DNA of 9,059 nucleotides from contig JAKAXI010000061.1 in the NCBI GenBank assembly GCA_021816665.1, positions 1-9,059 of the forward strand, in the 5' to 3' direction. This DNA is from Bacillota bacterium (lineage in GTDB: Bacteria > Bacillota > Bacilli > Alicyclobacillales > Alicyclobacillaceae). Shown one piece after another: positions 1 to 6,594 of the stretch. Made by a program: the position numbers and the translations under genes. Positions within the stretch are counted from its first letter, which is position 1, and the number at the start of each line of letters is the position of its first letter. A model generated the notes under the pieces. It saw nothing but the letters and a program-made list of their open reading frames with translations, did no database searches and was not told the origin of the DNA.

Positions 1-784
1 TCTAACCTAGATGAGCTGGTGACACGTTCTCGACTGTAACCCGTCCGCCGGTGGCGGCCCCTGCGATCAACATGGTCCCGGCGACGATGCGATCACCGAT
101 GATCCGGTGCTCTGTACCGGTCAGGTGGTGTACACCGGTCACCCGAACTGTGGTCTCCCCTGCGCCTTCAATCAGGGCTCCACACGACTTCAAAAAATTA
201 GCCAAATCAACAATTTCCGGTTCTCGCGCAGCGTTTTCGATTACAGTGACGCCGTCCGCGAGCGCGGAGGCCATAATCAGGTTCTCTGTGGCGCCGACAC
301 TGGGAAAGTCAAGCGTCACAGTCGTACCTTGCAGACGGCGCGCCGTGCAGCGAATGTAGCCGTGTTTCTCTTCCACAGCCGCCCCCAGTGCACGCATGCC
401 TGTCAAGTGGTAGTCGACGGGACGCTGCCCAATCACGCACCCGCCAGGTTTGGAGACGCGAACTTCACCAAACCTAGCCAACAGTGGGCCCATCAGAAAA
501 ATCGAACTACGCATGCGCTGCATCAAATCCGCTGGTACATTCGTCAGCCGGATGTTGGTTGAATCGACTGTGACCTGCATACCACTGCGCTCTACTGTTG
601 CGCCGAGTGCACGCAAAATCTCTGCCATCACCCGGACATCCTCAAGGTGGGGAACATCGTCGATCACGCATGTTCCCTCGACCATGACAGTCGCTGCGAG
701 AATGGGCAACGCAGCATTCTTGGCGCCGTAAATGCGCGTCTCTCCAAACAACGAAGAGCCTCCTGTAATGGCTAGCGCATCCAC
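1..784 (-). CDS. murA: UDP-N-acetylglucosamine 1-carboxyvinyltransferase MurA (3' end outside window)
   Basis: MurA transfers enolpyruvate from phosphoenolpyruvate to UDP-GlcNAc, the first committed step of peptidoglycan synthesis, in the cytoplasm. About 261 residues are visible of a family that is usually near 420; the frame runs off the left edge. With GTG 784 as start, the protein begins VDALAITGG and the substrate-binding GAKNAALP motif places K22 and N23 at the same numbers as in E. coli MurA. The catalytic loop SKPGGCVIGQRPVDYH carries the cysteine at 116. This Cys form is the one that fosfomycin alkylates; resistant natural forms have Asp. RSSIFLMGPLLARFGE and the PSVGATEN segment also fit. 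Many Firmicutes have two paralogues (MurAA and MurAB/MurZ); which one this is cannot be decided here, though location next to murB suggests the main one. Longer starts at 793 or 790 are less likely because they sit inside the ribosome site. Confidence 0.95.
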
Positions 785-788
785 ACTC

Positions 789-798
789 ATCACCTCCC
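789..798 (-). promoter_or_regulatory. Shine-Dalgarno site of murA, inside the end of murB
   Basis: GGGAGGTGAT is an almost full match to the 16S anti-Shine-Dalgarno. It contains both the GTG at 793 and the ATG at 790, so neither is likely to be the start. The next GTG (784) lies about 8 bases after GGAGG, the normal spacing. The site overlaps the murB stop codon, which fits translational coupling. Confidence 0.75.
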
Positions 799-1713
799 TG
801 AGGCGGCATCCCCCATAACGCGCACCTCAGTTTCCAATGAAATTCCAAACAATTGTTGGACGGTGTCCTGAGCGTGGGCAATCAACCACAATACGTCCTC
901 TGCCGTCGCGCCGCCGATGTTGACGATAAAGTTGGCATGTTTTTCGCTGATCTGCGCACCACCACGTTGCAGTCCTTTGAGTCCGGCCAACTCAATCAGA
1001 TGGCCTGCGTGGGTGCCCGGAGGGTTGCGAAACACAGAACCACAACTTGGCAGAGACAGCGGTTGGGTTCGCAGACGGCGCTGTGACCATGTCTTCACTT
1101 TTTCGACGAGTGCGGCAGCGTCCCCGGGGGTCAGAGAAAAACAGGCTGCGACAACGATGCCTGGTTCATCCTTCAGGATGCTGTAGCGGTATCCGAACTG
1201 TAAATCCGTCTTGCTGAGTCGTCGAACTTCGCCGGTTGCGTCCATGACGTCAGCCCAGTGCAGCACATCACTGACTTGCCCACCGTGTGCTCCCGCATTC
1301 ATCATCACAACACCGCCAACAGTGCCGGGAATGCCTGTGGCAAACTCGAGCCCAGCCAGTTGGTTGCGCACAGCAATGCTGGCAGCTGAGACTGCTGAAC
1401 GACCAGCCAGTGCGGTCAGTTCGTTGCCGTCCACGCGAATGTCACCAAACCGGTCACCAAGTTGAACTACCAGGCCCCGAATCCCGCCGTCGCGAACGAG
1501 TAAGTTGGAACCCCGCCCGATCACGGTCCACGGGATCTCGAGCTGCCTTGCTACCGAGACGGTACTCCTTAGTTCTTCTACCGTGTGCGGGTTCACGAAC
1601 ACATCGGCCGGACCGCCAATTCGCCACGTTGTGTGCAACGCCAGCGGTTCATTCAGCTTCACGTGTTCTACCCCGCGCTCAGTAAAGGCGCGCAATACGG
1701 AGTCTGCGTCCAT
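790..1713 (-). CDS. murB: UDP-N-acetylenolpyruvoylglucosamine reductase MurB (type II)
   Basis: This cytoplasmic FAD enzyme reduces the enolpyruvyl ether made by MurA to UDP-MurNAc using NADPH. The 307-residue protein shows the start LHTTWRIGGPAD (26-37), the FAD-binding segment VIGRGSNLLV (64-73), and GLEFATGIPGTVGG (121-134) with NAGAHGG (139-145). The YRYS segment (175-178), the catalytic serine in SCGSVFRNP (S226), GGAQISEKHANFIVN (251-265) and the terminal LETEVRVMG, with the likely catalytic Glu at 296, follow. Its length of about 300 residues fits the shorter type II MurB of Firmicutes. The start at ATG 1713 is set by GGAGG six bases upstream and by agreement with Bacillus MurB, where a similar short helix precedes the conserved NEPL. 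The frame is open further upstream but without support. It ends TGA at 792-790, and the Shine-Dalgarno of murA lies inside its last codons. Confidence 0.97.
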   Translation of the reverse strand: MDADSVLRAFTERGVEHVKLNEPLALHTTWRIGGPADVFVNPHTVEELRSTVSVARQLEIPWTVIGRGSNLLVRDGGIRGLVVQLGDRFGDIRVDGNELTALAGRSAVSAASIAVRNQLAGLEFATGIPGTVGGVVMMNAGAHGGQVSDVLHWADVMDATGEVRRLSKTDLQFGYRYSILKDEPGIVVAACFSLTPGDAAALVEKVKTWSQRRLRTQPLSLPSCGSVFRNPPGTHAGHLIELAGLKGLQRGGAQISEKHANFIVNIGGATAEDVLWLIAHAQDTVQQLFGISLETEVRVMGDAASGR

Positions 1714-1719
1714 GTTTTC

Positions 1720-1724
1720 CCTCC
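1720..1724 (-). promoter_or_regulatory. Shine-Dalgarno site of murB
   Basis: GGAGG lies six bases before the ATG at 1713. It is the only strong ribosome site in the upstream gap, and it decides for the 307-residue MurB over the longer open frame that begins at 1851. Confidence 0.85.
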
Positions 1725-1738
1725 AACGACGCCATCGT

Positions 1739-1761
1739 CCGCTGACGGTGGCCATCAGCGG
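1739..1761 (-). repeat. Inverted repeat just upstream of the murB ribosome site
   Basis: A 7-base perfect stem (CCGCTGA paired with TCAGCGG) surrounds a 9-base loop. It lies 14 bases before the Shine-Dalgarno of murB. A second weak stem (GACG with CGTC) lies between it and the ribosome site. The position could affect murB translation, but no ligand-binding or protein-binding leader was recognised. Confidence 0.4.
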
Positions 1762-1862
1762 CGCACTCAGACGGTTGCCTATGCCCAGGATCCGTACGGC
1801 ATCATATGGCACACGAACACACAGCGTGCGTGCCAGCGGCTCGCGCAGCATCCGACAAGTGC

Positions 1863-1880
1863 GCCCTGGCCTCGCAGGGC
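1863..1880 (-). repeat. Short perfect inverted repeat after murG
   Basis: A 6-base stem (GCCCTG paired with CAGGGC) surrounds a 6-base loop, 25 bases after the murG stop codon. No run of T follows on the transcribed strand, so it is not a typical intrinsic terminator. It could act as an RNA-stability or processing hairpin, or be chance. Confidence 0.4.
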
Positions 1881-1905
1881 TCTATGCATGGCGTACAACA
1901 GTGTC

Positions 1906-3033
1906 TTAGTATACCGAATTTGTGGAACAGACTTCCTCAACCAGTGCGTACAAGTCAGCCACCGCAGCAGGAGTCGCGAGACGCTTTGCGGCATCCCGCA
2001 TCACCGCAGACTGACCGTCATCAAGGATGCGACAGAGGGCGCTCCAGAGCGTTTGCGGAGTCAATTCGGCCTCGCGCAGCATCCGCGCGGCGCCGCCTTC
2101 CACCATTCGTTTGGCATTCTCTTCCTGGTGGTTGGCTGTGACATAGGGGGATGGAATCAGTAGAGAGGGAAGTCCAAGGGAACAAATTTCCGCAAGTGTC
2201 GCGCCTCCCGCACGGGTCACGACGACATCCGCGGCAGGCAGCAACTGCGACAAGTCGTGGACAAAAGGCAGAACATGAACATGACTCGGCAGGTTTGTCA
2301 ACCCCACCTCACGGACTTTCGCCTGTACTGATTCAAAGTGCGCGTCCCCCGTGATATACACAACCTGCCACACCTCACTCGCAGCAAACTTCGGCAGAAG
2401 TTGCGTCACCACGCGGTTAACGCTCTCAGACCCACGGCTGCCCATGTAACAGATGACGAGTTTACGAAGAGGATCGAGGTTGTAGCGTTCGCGGGCAGCC
2501 TGAACCTGCGCAGGCGTCACGTCCTGAACCTCACTTGCGCGCGGGTTCCCTGTCATGACGATGCGTCTTGCACCCGGAAAGAACCGCTCCGAATCAGGGA
2601 AGGACACAGCCACGGCGGCAGCACGCCTCGCGCACAAGCTGTTCGTCAGGCCCGGACGTGCATTCGCTTCCCAAATCACCGCGGGAATGTGCTTAGAGTG
2701 CGCAGCAAAGACGACTGGTAGCGTGACATAGCCACCTGTGCCGATTACGACGTCGGGTTGAAATTTTCCGAGCTCCCGGCGCGCAGCCCTGTACCCGCGC
2801 CACGTGTAAAACGCTGTGCGAACCGCAGTCAGGCTGATCTGCCGACGCAGTCCGGCAGCTTTTACCGCCACAAACGGAAGCCCGGCGCGCGAGACAATGT
2901 CGCGCTCCAGGCCGTTTTCTCCGCCGATATACAAAACCTCCGCTGCGGCATCACGGGTGCTGATGTAGCGCCATAGCGCGAGCGCGGGATAGATGTGGCC
3001 ACCTGTGCCGCCGCCTGTCAGTACAATGCGCAT
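1906..3033 (-). CDS. murG: UDP-GlcNAc:lipid I N-acetylglucosaminyltransferase MurG (lipid II synthase)
   Basis: This peripheral GT-B glycosyltransferase on the inner membrane face adds GlcNAc to lipid I to give lipid II. The 375-residue protein starts with the glycine-rich loop TGGGTGGHIYPALA (6-19), then ENGLERDIV, a second loop GTGGYVTLPVV (98-108), TGNPR (161-165), and MGSRGSESVN (197-206). The C-terminal UDP-GlcNAc site follows: TRAGGATLAEICSLGLPS (273-290), then LLIPSPYVTANHQEENA (291-307). It resembles the B. subtilis type of MurG. Oddly, the usual HEQN segment reads WEANARPGLTN (121-131): E122 and N124 are kept, His and Gln are replaced. The start is ATG at 3033-3031, with GAGGTGA (3044-3038) overlapping the upstream stop codon, so translation is probably coupled. 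An out-of-frame ATG lies 4 bases upstream of the start. The next gene, murB, follows only after 192 bases. Confidence 0.97.
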   Translation of the reverse strand: MRIVLTGGGTGGHIYPALALWRYISTRDAAAEVLYIGGENGLERDIVSRAGLPFVAVKAAGLRRQISLTAVRTAFYTWRGYRAARRELGKFQPDVVIGTGGYVTLPVVFAAHSKHIPAVIWEANARPGLTNSLCARRAAAVAVSFPDSERFFPGARRIVMTGNPRASEVQDVTPAQVQAARERYNLDPLRKLVICYMGSRGSESVNRVVTQLLPKFAASEVWQVVYITGDAHFESVQAKVREVGLTNLPSHVHVLPFVHDLSQLLPAADVVVTRAGGATLAEICSLGLPSLLIPSPYVTANHQEENAKRMVEGGAARMLREAELTPQTLWSALCRILDDGQSAVMRDAAKRLATPAAVADLYALVEEVCSTNSVY

Positions 3034-3037
3034 GCAT

Positions 3038-3044
3038 TCACCTC
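3038..3044 (-). promoter_or_regulatory. Shine-Dalgarno site of murG overlapping the upstream stop codon
   Basis: GAGGTGA lies four bases before the murG ATG, and its last three bases are the TGA stop of the SEDS gene. This arrangement indicates that ribosomes finishing spoVE/ftsW can start murG directly. Confidence 0.75.
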
Positions 3045-4147
3045 AACGCCAGTTGAGCCTGGCGAGATATGTTGAGCAGAATGCCGATGCCGGTCAGCAT
3101 CAAGGTCAACGATGAGCCACCGTAGCTTAAGAGCGGCAGCGTGATCCCCGTAGCGGGAATCGACCCTGTGACTACGCCGACGTTGATCAGCACTTGCACC
3201 CCAATCATACCTGTGATGCCCACTGCCAGCAATGACCCGAACTCGTCTGGTGCAAAGATCGCTGCCCGAAATCCGCGCCAGACCAGTACGCCAAACAGAG
3301 CCAAGACGGTGGCTGCGCCGAGAAATCCAAGTTCCTCGCTCAGGATCGAGTAGATGAAATCGGTTTGAGGCTCCGGCAGGTACAGGTATTTCTGCCGACT
3401 TTGACCAAGTCCGACTCCGAGCACCCCGCCAGACCCCAGAGCGTAGAGTGATTGGATAATCTGATAGCCGTGCCCAAGGGGGTCCTTCCACGGATCGAGA
3501 AACGCCGTGATGCGGTTGATGCGATAGGGTGCCATCGCGACAAGCCCGGCGAATCCGGCAAGACCGAGTCCGGCAAGACCGGCCAAATGCCGAAGGCGAG
3601 CGCCCGCCGCGAACAACAGGATGATCGTGGTACCCATAATGACGACACTCTGTCCAAGGTCGGGTTCAAGCATGATCAGTCCTACTGCTGTTAGGGACAG
3701 AAGCAAGGGCGGGAGAAAGCCGCGGCGGAACGAACTCATGCGGTCTCCCGAGTCCGCGAGGTAGTGCGCCAGGAAAATGATGACCCCTAGTTTGGCGAAT
3801 TCGGACGGTTGGATTCCGAACGACCCAATGCCAAGCCACGCCTGTGAGCCACCGCGCGTCGAGCCGACGCCCGGGATGAGGACAATAGCTAAAAACAAAA
3901 AACTGGCGATGGCGATTTTCGGCGCCCAGCGCCGCAGGTTGTGGTAGTCGTAGTTGGCCATCAGCAGCATGCCGACGATGCCAAGCCCCGCCCACAGCAA
4001 CTGCCGCTTAGCATAATAAAAAGAGTCACCGAATTTCTGCAGAGAGACGACAGAACTGGCGCTGTGAACCATCACGACCCCAATTGCGAGCAGGACGAGC
4101 GTGACCATCAAAATCACGGGATCGTACGCCTGCCTTGTTCGTACCAC
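3038..4147 (-). CDS. spoVE: SEDS-family lipid II polymerase, SpoVE/FtsW type
   Basis: This polytopic membrane glycosyltransferase of the FtsW/RodA/SpoVE (SEDS) family polymerises lipid II into glycan strands with a partner class B PBP. The 369-residue protein has about ten hydrophobic segments. Conserved signatures are IQPSEFAKLG (112-121), EPDLGQS (161-167), APYRINRI (206-213), GQSRQKYLYLPEPQTDFIYS (248-267) with the family's essential loop aspartate at D263, SEELGF (270-275), and GITLPLLSYGGSS (334-346). Its length and sequence resemble B. subtilis SpoVE (remembered, not searched), and the position between murD and murG is that of spoVE. It could serve as the division FtsW in this organism. 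The frame is open to a GTG at 4159, but that codon lies inside the Shine-Dalgarno. GTG at 4147 is preferred because it gives the family's usual nine residues before the first conserved Asp. A Leu-Ala-Gly-rich run (188-201) is encoded partly by a 15-base duplication. It ends TGA, 4 bases before murG. Confidence 0.9.
   Translation of the reverse strand: MVRTRQAYDPVILMVTLVLLAIGVVMVHSASSVVSLQKFGDSFYYAKRQLLWAGLGIVGMLLMANYDYHNLRRWAPKIAIASFLFLAIVLIPGVGSTRGGSQAWLGIGSFGIQPSEFAKLGVIIFLAHYLADSGDRMSSFRRGFLPPLLLSLTAVGLIMLEPDLGQSVVIMGTTIILLFAAGARLRHLAGLAGLGLAGFAGLVAMAPYRINRITAFLDPWKDPLGHGYQIIQSLYALGSGGVLGVGLGQSRQKYLYLPEPQTDFIYSILSEELGFLGAATVLALFGVLVWRGFRAAIFAPDEFGSLLAVGITGMIGVQVLINVGVVTGSIPATGITLPLLSYGGSSLTLMLTGIGILLNISRQAQLALR
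3554..3581. repeat. 15-base tandem near-duplication inside spoVE/ftsW
   Basis: The 13-base sequence TCCGGCAAGACCG occurs at 3554-3566 and again at 3569-3581, period 15, in the reading frame. It encodes part of a Leu-Ala-Gly-rich membrane segment. The segment has the same length as in remembered B. subtilis SpoVE, so it is a change of composition and not an insertion. Confidence 0.6.
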
Positions 4148-4157
4148 CGGACATGCC

Positions 4158-4165
4158 ACCTCCTC
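4158..4165 (-). promoter_or_regulatory. Shine-Dalgarno site of the spoVE/ftsW gene
   Basis: GAGGAGGT is a strong ribosome site in the gap after murD. It overlaps a GTG at 4159, which therefore cannot serve as start. An ATG at 4154 lies 4 bases after the AGGAGG core but is out of frame with the SEDS protein and opens only a 42-codon frame. The in-frame GTG at 4147 lies 11 bases after the core, slightly long but workable. Confidence 0.65.
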
Positions 4166-4207
4166 GGCTGTACGCCGGCAGGCAAGGTGCCTTGTCCAGC
4201 GTCATCG

Positions 4208-5566
4208 CTACAGTGTATGCACGAGGTTTTTGAACATGCTGCCTCGCACCTCGAAGGAAGGGAACATGTCCCAACTCGCGCAAGCTGGTGACAGCAAGAC
4301 AACTTCCCCAGTTTGCGCGATCGCACGGGCTGTGCGCACCGCTTCGTCCAGGTCTGCGACCTGCCTGATCACAGGAATGGCAGCCGCCTCACACGCTCGC
4401 GTGAGTTTGTCGGCAGACTGTCCGAGAACGACCGCCGCGCGCACATGGCGCGAGAGGTCCTCCGTCATGTTCAGAAAGTCGATGCCGCGGTCGAGGCCTC
4501 CCGCGATCCATACGATTGGCGTTGCGAACGAACGCAACGCACGCAACGCAGCCTCAGGATTCGTTGCCTTCGAATCGTTAAAATACGACACTCCGTGCAG
4601 TTCGCGGACAAACTCGAGTCGATGCTCAATCCCCGAAAACGAGCGCAGTGTTTCTGCGACGGCGGCCGCGGGTGCCCCCGCCCAAATAGACATCGCTGTG
4701 GCAGCCAGCGCATTCTCCAGGTTGTGCTCACCCCGGAGCGCAAGCTGGTCCACCGGCAACACGGGAGTTATCTCTCCGTTGTTCCGGACGACGATCTGTC
4801 CGTCCCGTATACACACTCCCTGCGGCACCTCTGCCGTTCGACTGAACCACACGACATGAGGTGTCAGTTCACTCGCGCGGTTCCGAATGATGTCCTGGTC
4901 GAAGTTTAAGACGGCCACGTCTGCCTTCTCCATGTTGGCAAACATTCGCCACTTGGCATCTATGTACGCTTCAAACGTCCCGTGGTAATCGAGGTGTGCA
5001 GGGTACAGGTTTAAGAGCGCTGCCATGGCCGGATGGAACTCTTCTGTACCCATCAGTTGAAAACTAGAGACTTCGAGGACAATCGGTTGTTCAGGACGCA
5101 CGTGTTCGACGACGCCGGATAAAACAGTGCCGATGTTGCCCGCAACGACCGGCTGCTTCCCCGCCGCTTCGAGCATGGCGCCGACCAGACTTGTCGTTGT
5201 CGTCTTGCCGTTCGACCCCGTGATCGCGAAAATCGGCGACCGCGTCAACCACGAAGCGACCTCGATCTCCGTGTAAATGGGAATGCCAAGACGCGCCGCC
5301 TCTGCAACGAGGGGAACGCTGTAGGGAATACCTGGGTTCTTGACAATAAAATCGGGACGCGGCTCGAGCAAACTTAAGGGGTGCCCGCCAAGCACCACCT
5401 CTATGCCGCTCCCCTCGAGCGCATTTGCTTCGTCATCAGGTGTCGCACGCTCCCGCCTGTCGTTGACACACACCGAAAGGCCGTGCTCTGAAAGCAACCG
5501 CGCTGACGCAAGACCACTCTTTGCCAATCCCATGATCAGTGCGCGCTGCCCTTTTCGGAGTTCCAC
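4208..5566 (-). CDS. murD: UDP-N-acetylmuramoyl-L-alanine:D-glutamate ligase MurD
   Basis: This cytoplasmic Mur ligase adds D-glutamate to UDP-MurNAc-L-Ala using ATP. The 452-residue protein shows the N-terminal UDP-binding segment IMGLAKSG (11-18) and VKNPGIP (75-81). The P-loop ITGSNGKTTTT (115-125), EVSSFQL (165-171), a likely carbamylated lysine in DAKWRMF (205), RGEHNLEN (278-285), EHRLE (314-318), NDSKATN (330-336) and SPACASWDMF (426-435) follow. All match MurD rather than MurC, E or F; NDSKATN and SPACASWD are MurD-type. The start is GTG at 5566-5564. It is the only start available, because an in-frame TGA lies three codons upstream. The Shine-Dalgarno is weak (GAGG at 5574-5571, only 4 bases away), so translation may depend on coupling to mraY, which ends 26 bases upstream. 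Codons for AALRALRS contain a small 9-base near-repeat (about 4531-4550), probably harmless. Confidence 0.97.
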   Translation of the reverse strand: MELRKGQRALIMGLAKSGLASARLLSEHGLSVCVNDRRERATPDDEANALEGSGIEVVLGGHPLSLLEPRPDFIVKNPGIPYSVPLVAEAARLGIPIYTEIEVASWLTRSPIFAITGSNGKTTTTSLVGAMLEAAGKQPVVAGNIGTVLSGVVEHVRPEQPIVLEVSSFQLMGTEEFHPAMAALLNLYPAHLDYHGTFEAYIDAKWRMFANMEKADVAVLNFDQDIIRNRASELTPHVVWFSRTAEVPQGVCIRDGQIVVRNNGEITPVLPVDQLALRGEHNLENALAATAMSIWAGAPAAAVAETLRSFSGIEHRLEFVRELHGVSYFNDSKATNPEAALRALRSFATPIVWIAGGLDRGIDFLNMTEDLSRHVRAAVVLGQSADKLTRACEAAAIPVIRQVADLDEAVRTARAIAQTGEVVLLSPACASWDMFPSFEVRGSMFKNLVHTL

Positions 5567-5592
5567 CCTGCCTCACACTCCTCGCTGTCGGT

Positions 5593-6564
5593 TCAGCGTG
5601 ACAAAAGAGCCAACGTCCCGAAAGACGTAATGAACGCTGCCAACCAAAAACCGAGCACCACTTCCCACTCAGACCAACCAGACAACTCAAAGTGGTGGTG
5701 AATAGGACTCATACGGAACACCCGCTTGCCAAACACTTGAAACGAAAAGACCTGGATGATCACAGACAATGCCTCGACCACAAAGACGAGTCCGAATAAA
5801 ACGAGTCCGATTTCACTGTGAGTCAGTACGGCAACCATCGCAAGCGCTCCACCAATCGCAAGCGATCCTGTGTCTCCCATGAAAACGCGAGCTGGGTGAC
5901 GGTTGAAAGCGAGGAATCCGAGCAGTGCCCCGACCATTGCCGCGCAGAACAGGGCAACATCATACTCAGTATGCCAATAGGCGTAGATCGCGTAGGCTGC
6001 AAAGACAATAGCAGCTGTGCCAGAGAGCAATCCATCCAATCCATCGGTCAGATTCACCGCATTCGTTGTCCCAAGCAGTATGAACAACAGAAACAGCAGA
6101 TAGAATAGCCCAAAGTCCACCACAAAATGTGTGAAAGGCACCGAGACGGCGAATGTCGGGTTGCTCTCGCGCCACTCGACGTACAGCGCCGCGAACAGGA
6201 TCACCGTCGCTGCGAGCTGCAAGACGATTTTCTGGCGCGCAGTCAGGCCCAAGTTTCGCTTCTTGACAACCTTAATGAAGTCATCCGCAAAGCCAATGAG
6301 CCCAAACGCCAACGTCGCAAACAGCAACGTCAGTAAGTCTACACTGTGAACGGAGAACTTCAGAGTCGTTACGATCACGGCGAGGATGATCATAACCCCG
6401 CCCATCGTCGGCGTGCCCGCCTTGGATTTGTGGTGCTGCGGCCCCTCTTCGCGGATGCTCTGTCCGAACTTGAGCCTGTGCAATATCGGTATGCATATAG
6501 GCCCTAAAAGCAGAGCCACAGCGCACGCTCCACCCGCGGTTAAGAGCAACGCTTGTAAGTCCAT
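5593..6564 (-). CDS. mraY: Phospho-N-acetylmuramoyl-pentapeptide transferase MraY (lipid I synthase)
   Basis: This integral membrane enzyme transfers phospho-MurNAc-pentapeptide from UDP to undecaprenyl phosphate, giving lipid I on the cytoplasmic side. The protein has 323 residues, the usual length, and is strongly hydrophobic with about ten likely membrane segments. Family motifs are present in order: GTPTMGG (50-56), the paired aspartates in FADDF (94-95), NAVNLTDGLDGL (168-179) with D174 and D177, FMGDTGSLAIGG (228-239) with D231, and the histidine-rich PIHHHFE (287-293). No key residue is missing. The start is ATG at 6564-6562, with a strong Shine-Dalgarno GGAGGGG 9 to 11 bases upstream (about 6580-6574). 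It ends TGA, 26 bases before murD. The order murE-mraY-murD is the standard dcw order. Confidence 0.98.
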   Translation of the reverse strand: MDLQALLLTAGGACAVALLLGPICIPILHRLKFGQSIREEGPQHHKSKAGTPTMGGVMIILAVIVTTLKFSVHSVDLLTLLFATLAFGLIGFADDFIKVVKKRNLGLTARQKIVLQLAATVILFAALYVEWRESNPTFAVSVPFTHFVVDFGLFYLLFLLFILLGTTNAVNLTDGLDGLLSGTAAIVFAAYAIYAYWHTEYDVALFCAAMVGALLGFLAFNRHPARVFMGDTGSLAIGGALAMVAVLTHSEIGLVLFGLVFVVEALSVIIQVFSFQVFGKRVFRMSPIHHHFELSGWSEWEVVLGFWLAAFITSFGTLALLSR

Positions 6565-6594
6565 TGCAGGGTTCCCCTCCCCTCTTTAAGCCGC

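Larger units (their letters stand above)
1714..1905. other. murG-murB intergenic gap, the longest in the window
   Basis: These 192 bases separate the murG stop from the murB start, while all other junctions here are 73 bases or less. On the minus strand the gap holds two perfect short hairpins (1863-1880 and 1739-1761). Neither has a following T-run, so they do not look like intrinsic terminators. A lone TATGAT hexamer (1806-1801) resembles a -10 box but has no good -35 partner. The murB frame stays open upstream for 46 further codons to an ATG at 1851. That ATG has no ribosome site, and those residues lie outside the conserved MurB fold. No RNA family or conserved peptide was recognised. Its function is unknown; a leader or weak internal promoter for murB is possible. 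Confidence 0.5.

Noticed and set aside
1801..1806. TATGAT as a -10 promoter box for murB
   Set aside because: No hexamer close to TTGACA lies 16 to 18 bases upstream, so the match to a single hexamer may be chance.
1863..1880. Intrinsic terminator after murG
   Set aside because: The 6-bp stem has no following T-run on the transcribed strand, and the genes downstream belong to the same pathway and direction.
1779..1994. Minus-strand small frame across the murG end and the gap (also an internal ATG at 1889)
   Set aside because: No Shine-Dalgarno precedes either start, it overlaps the well supported murG end, and the peptide rich in Cys, Trp and His shows no family features.
1585..2163. Plus-strand open frame of 192 codons spanning the murG-murB gap
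   Set aside because: It is antisense to murB, the gap and murG. The product matches no known family, and no convincing ribosome site was seen.
4185..4196. Small inverted repeat CAAGG-CCTTG in the murD-spoVE gap
   Set aside because: The stem is five bases with a two-base loop, too tight to form a stable hairpin, and nothing else marks it as a regulatory site.
4101..4859. Plus-strand open frame of 252 codons
   Set aside because: It lies antisense to the end of murD and the start of the SEDS gene, and the product has no recognisable domain and a low-complexity Ser/Thr/Arg composition. It is a shadow of GC-rich coding DNA.
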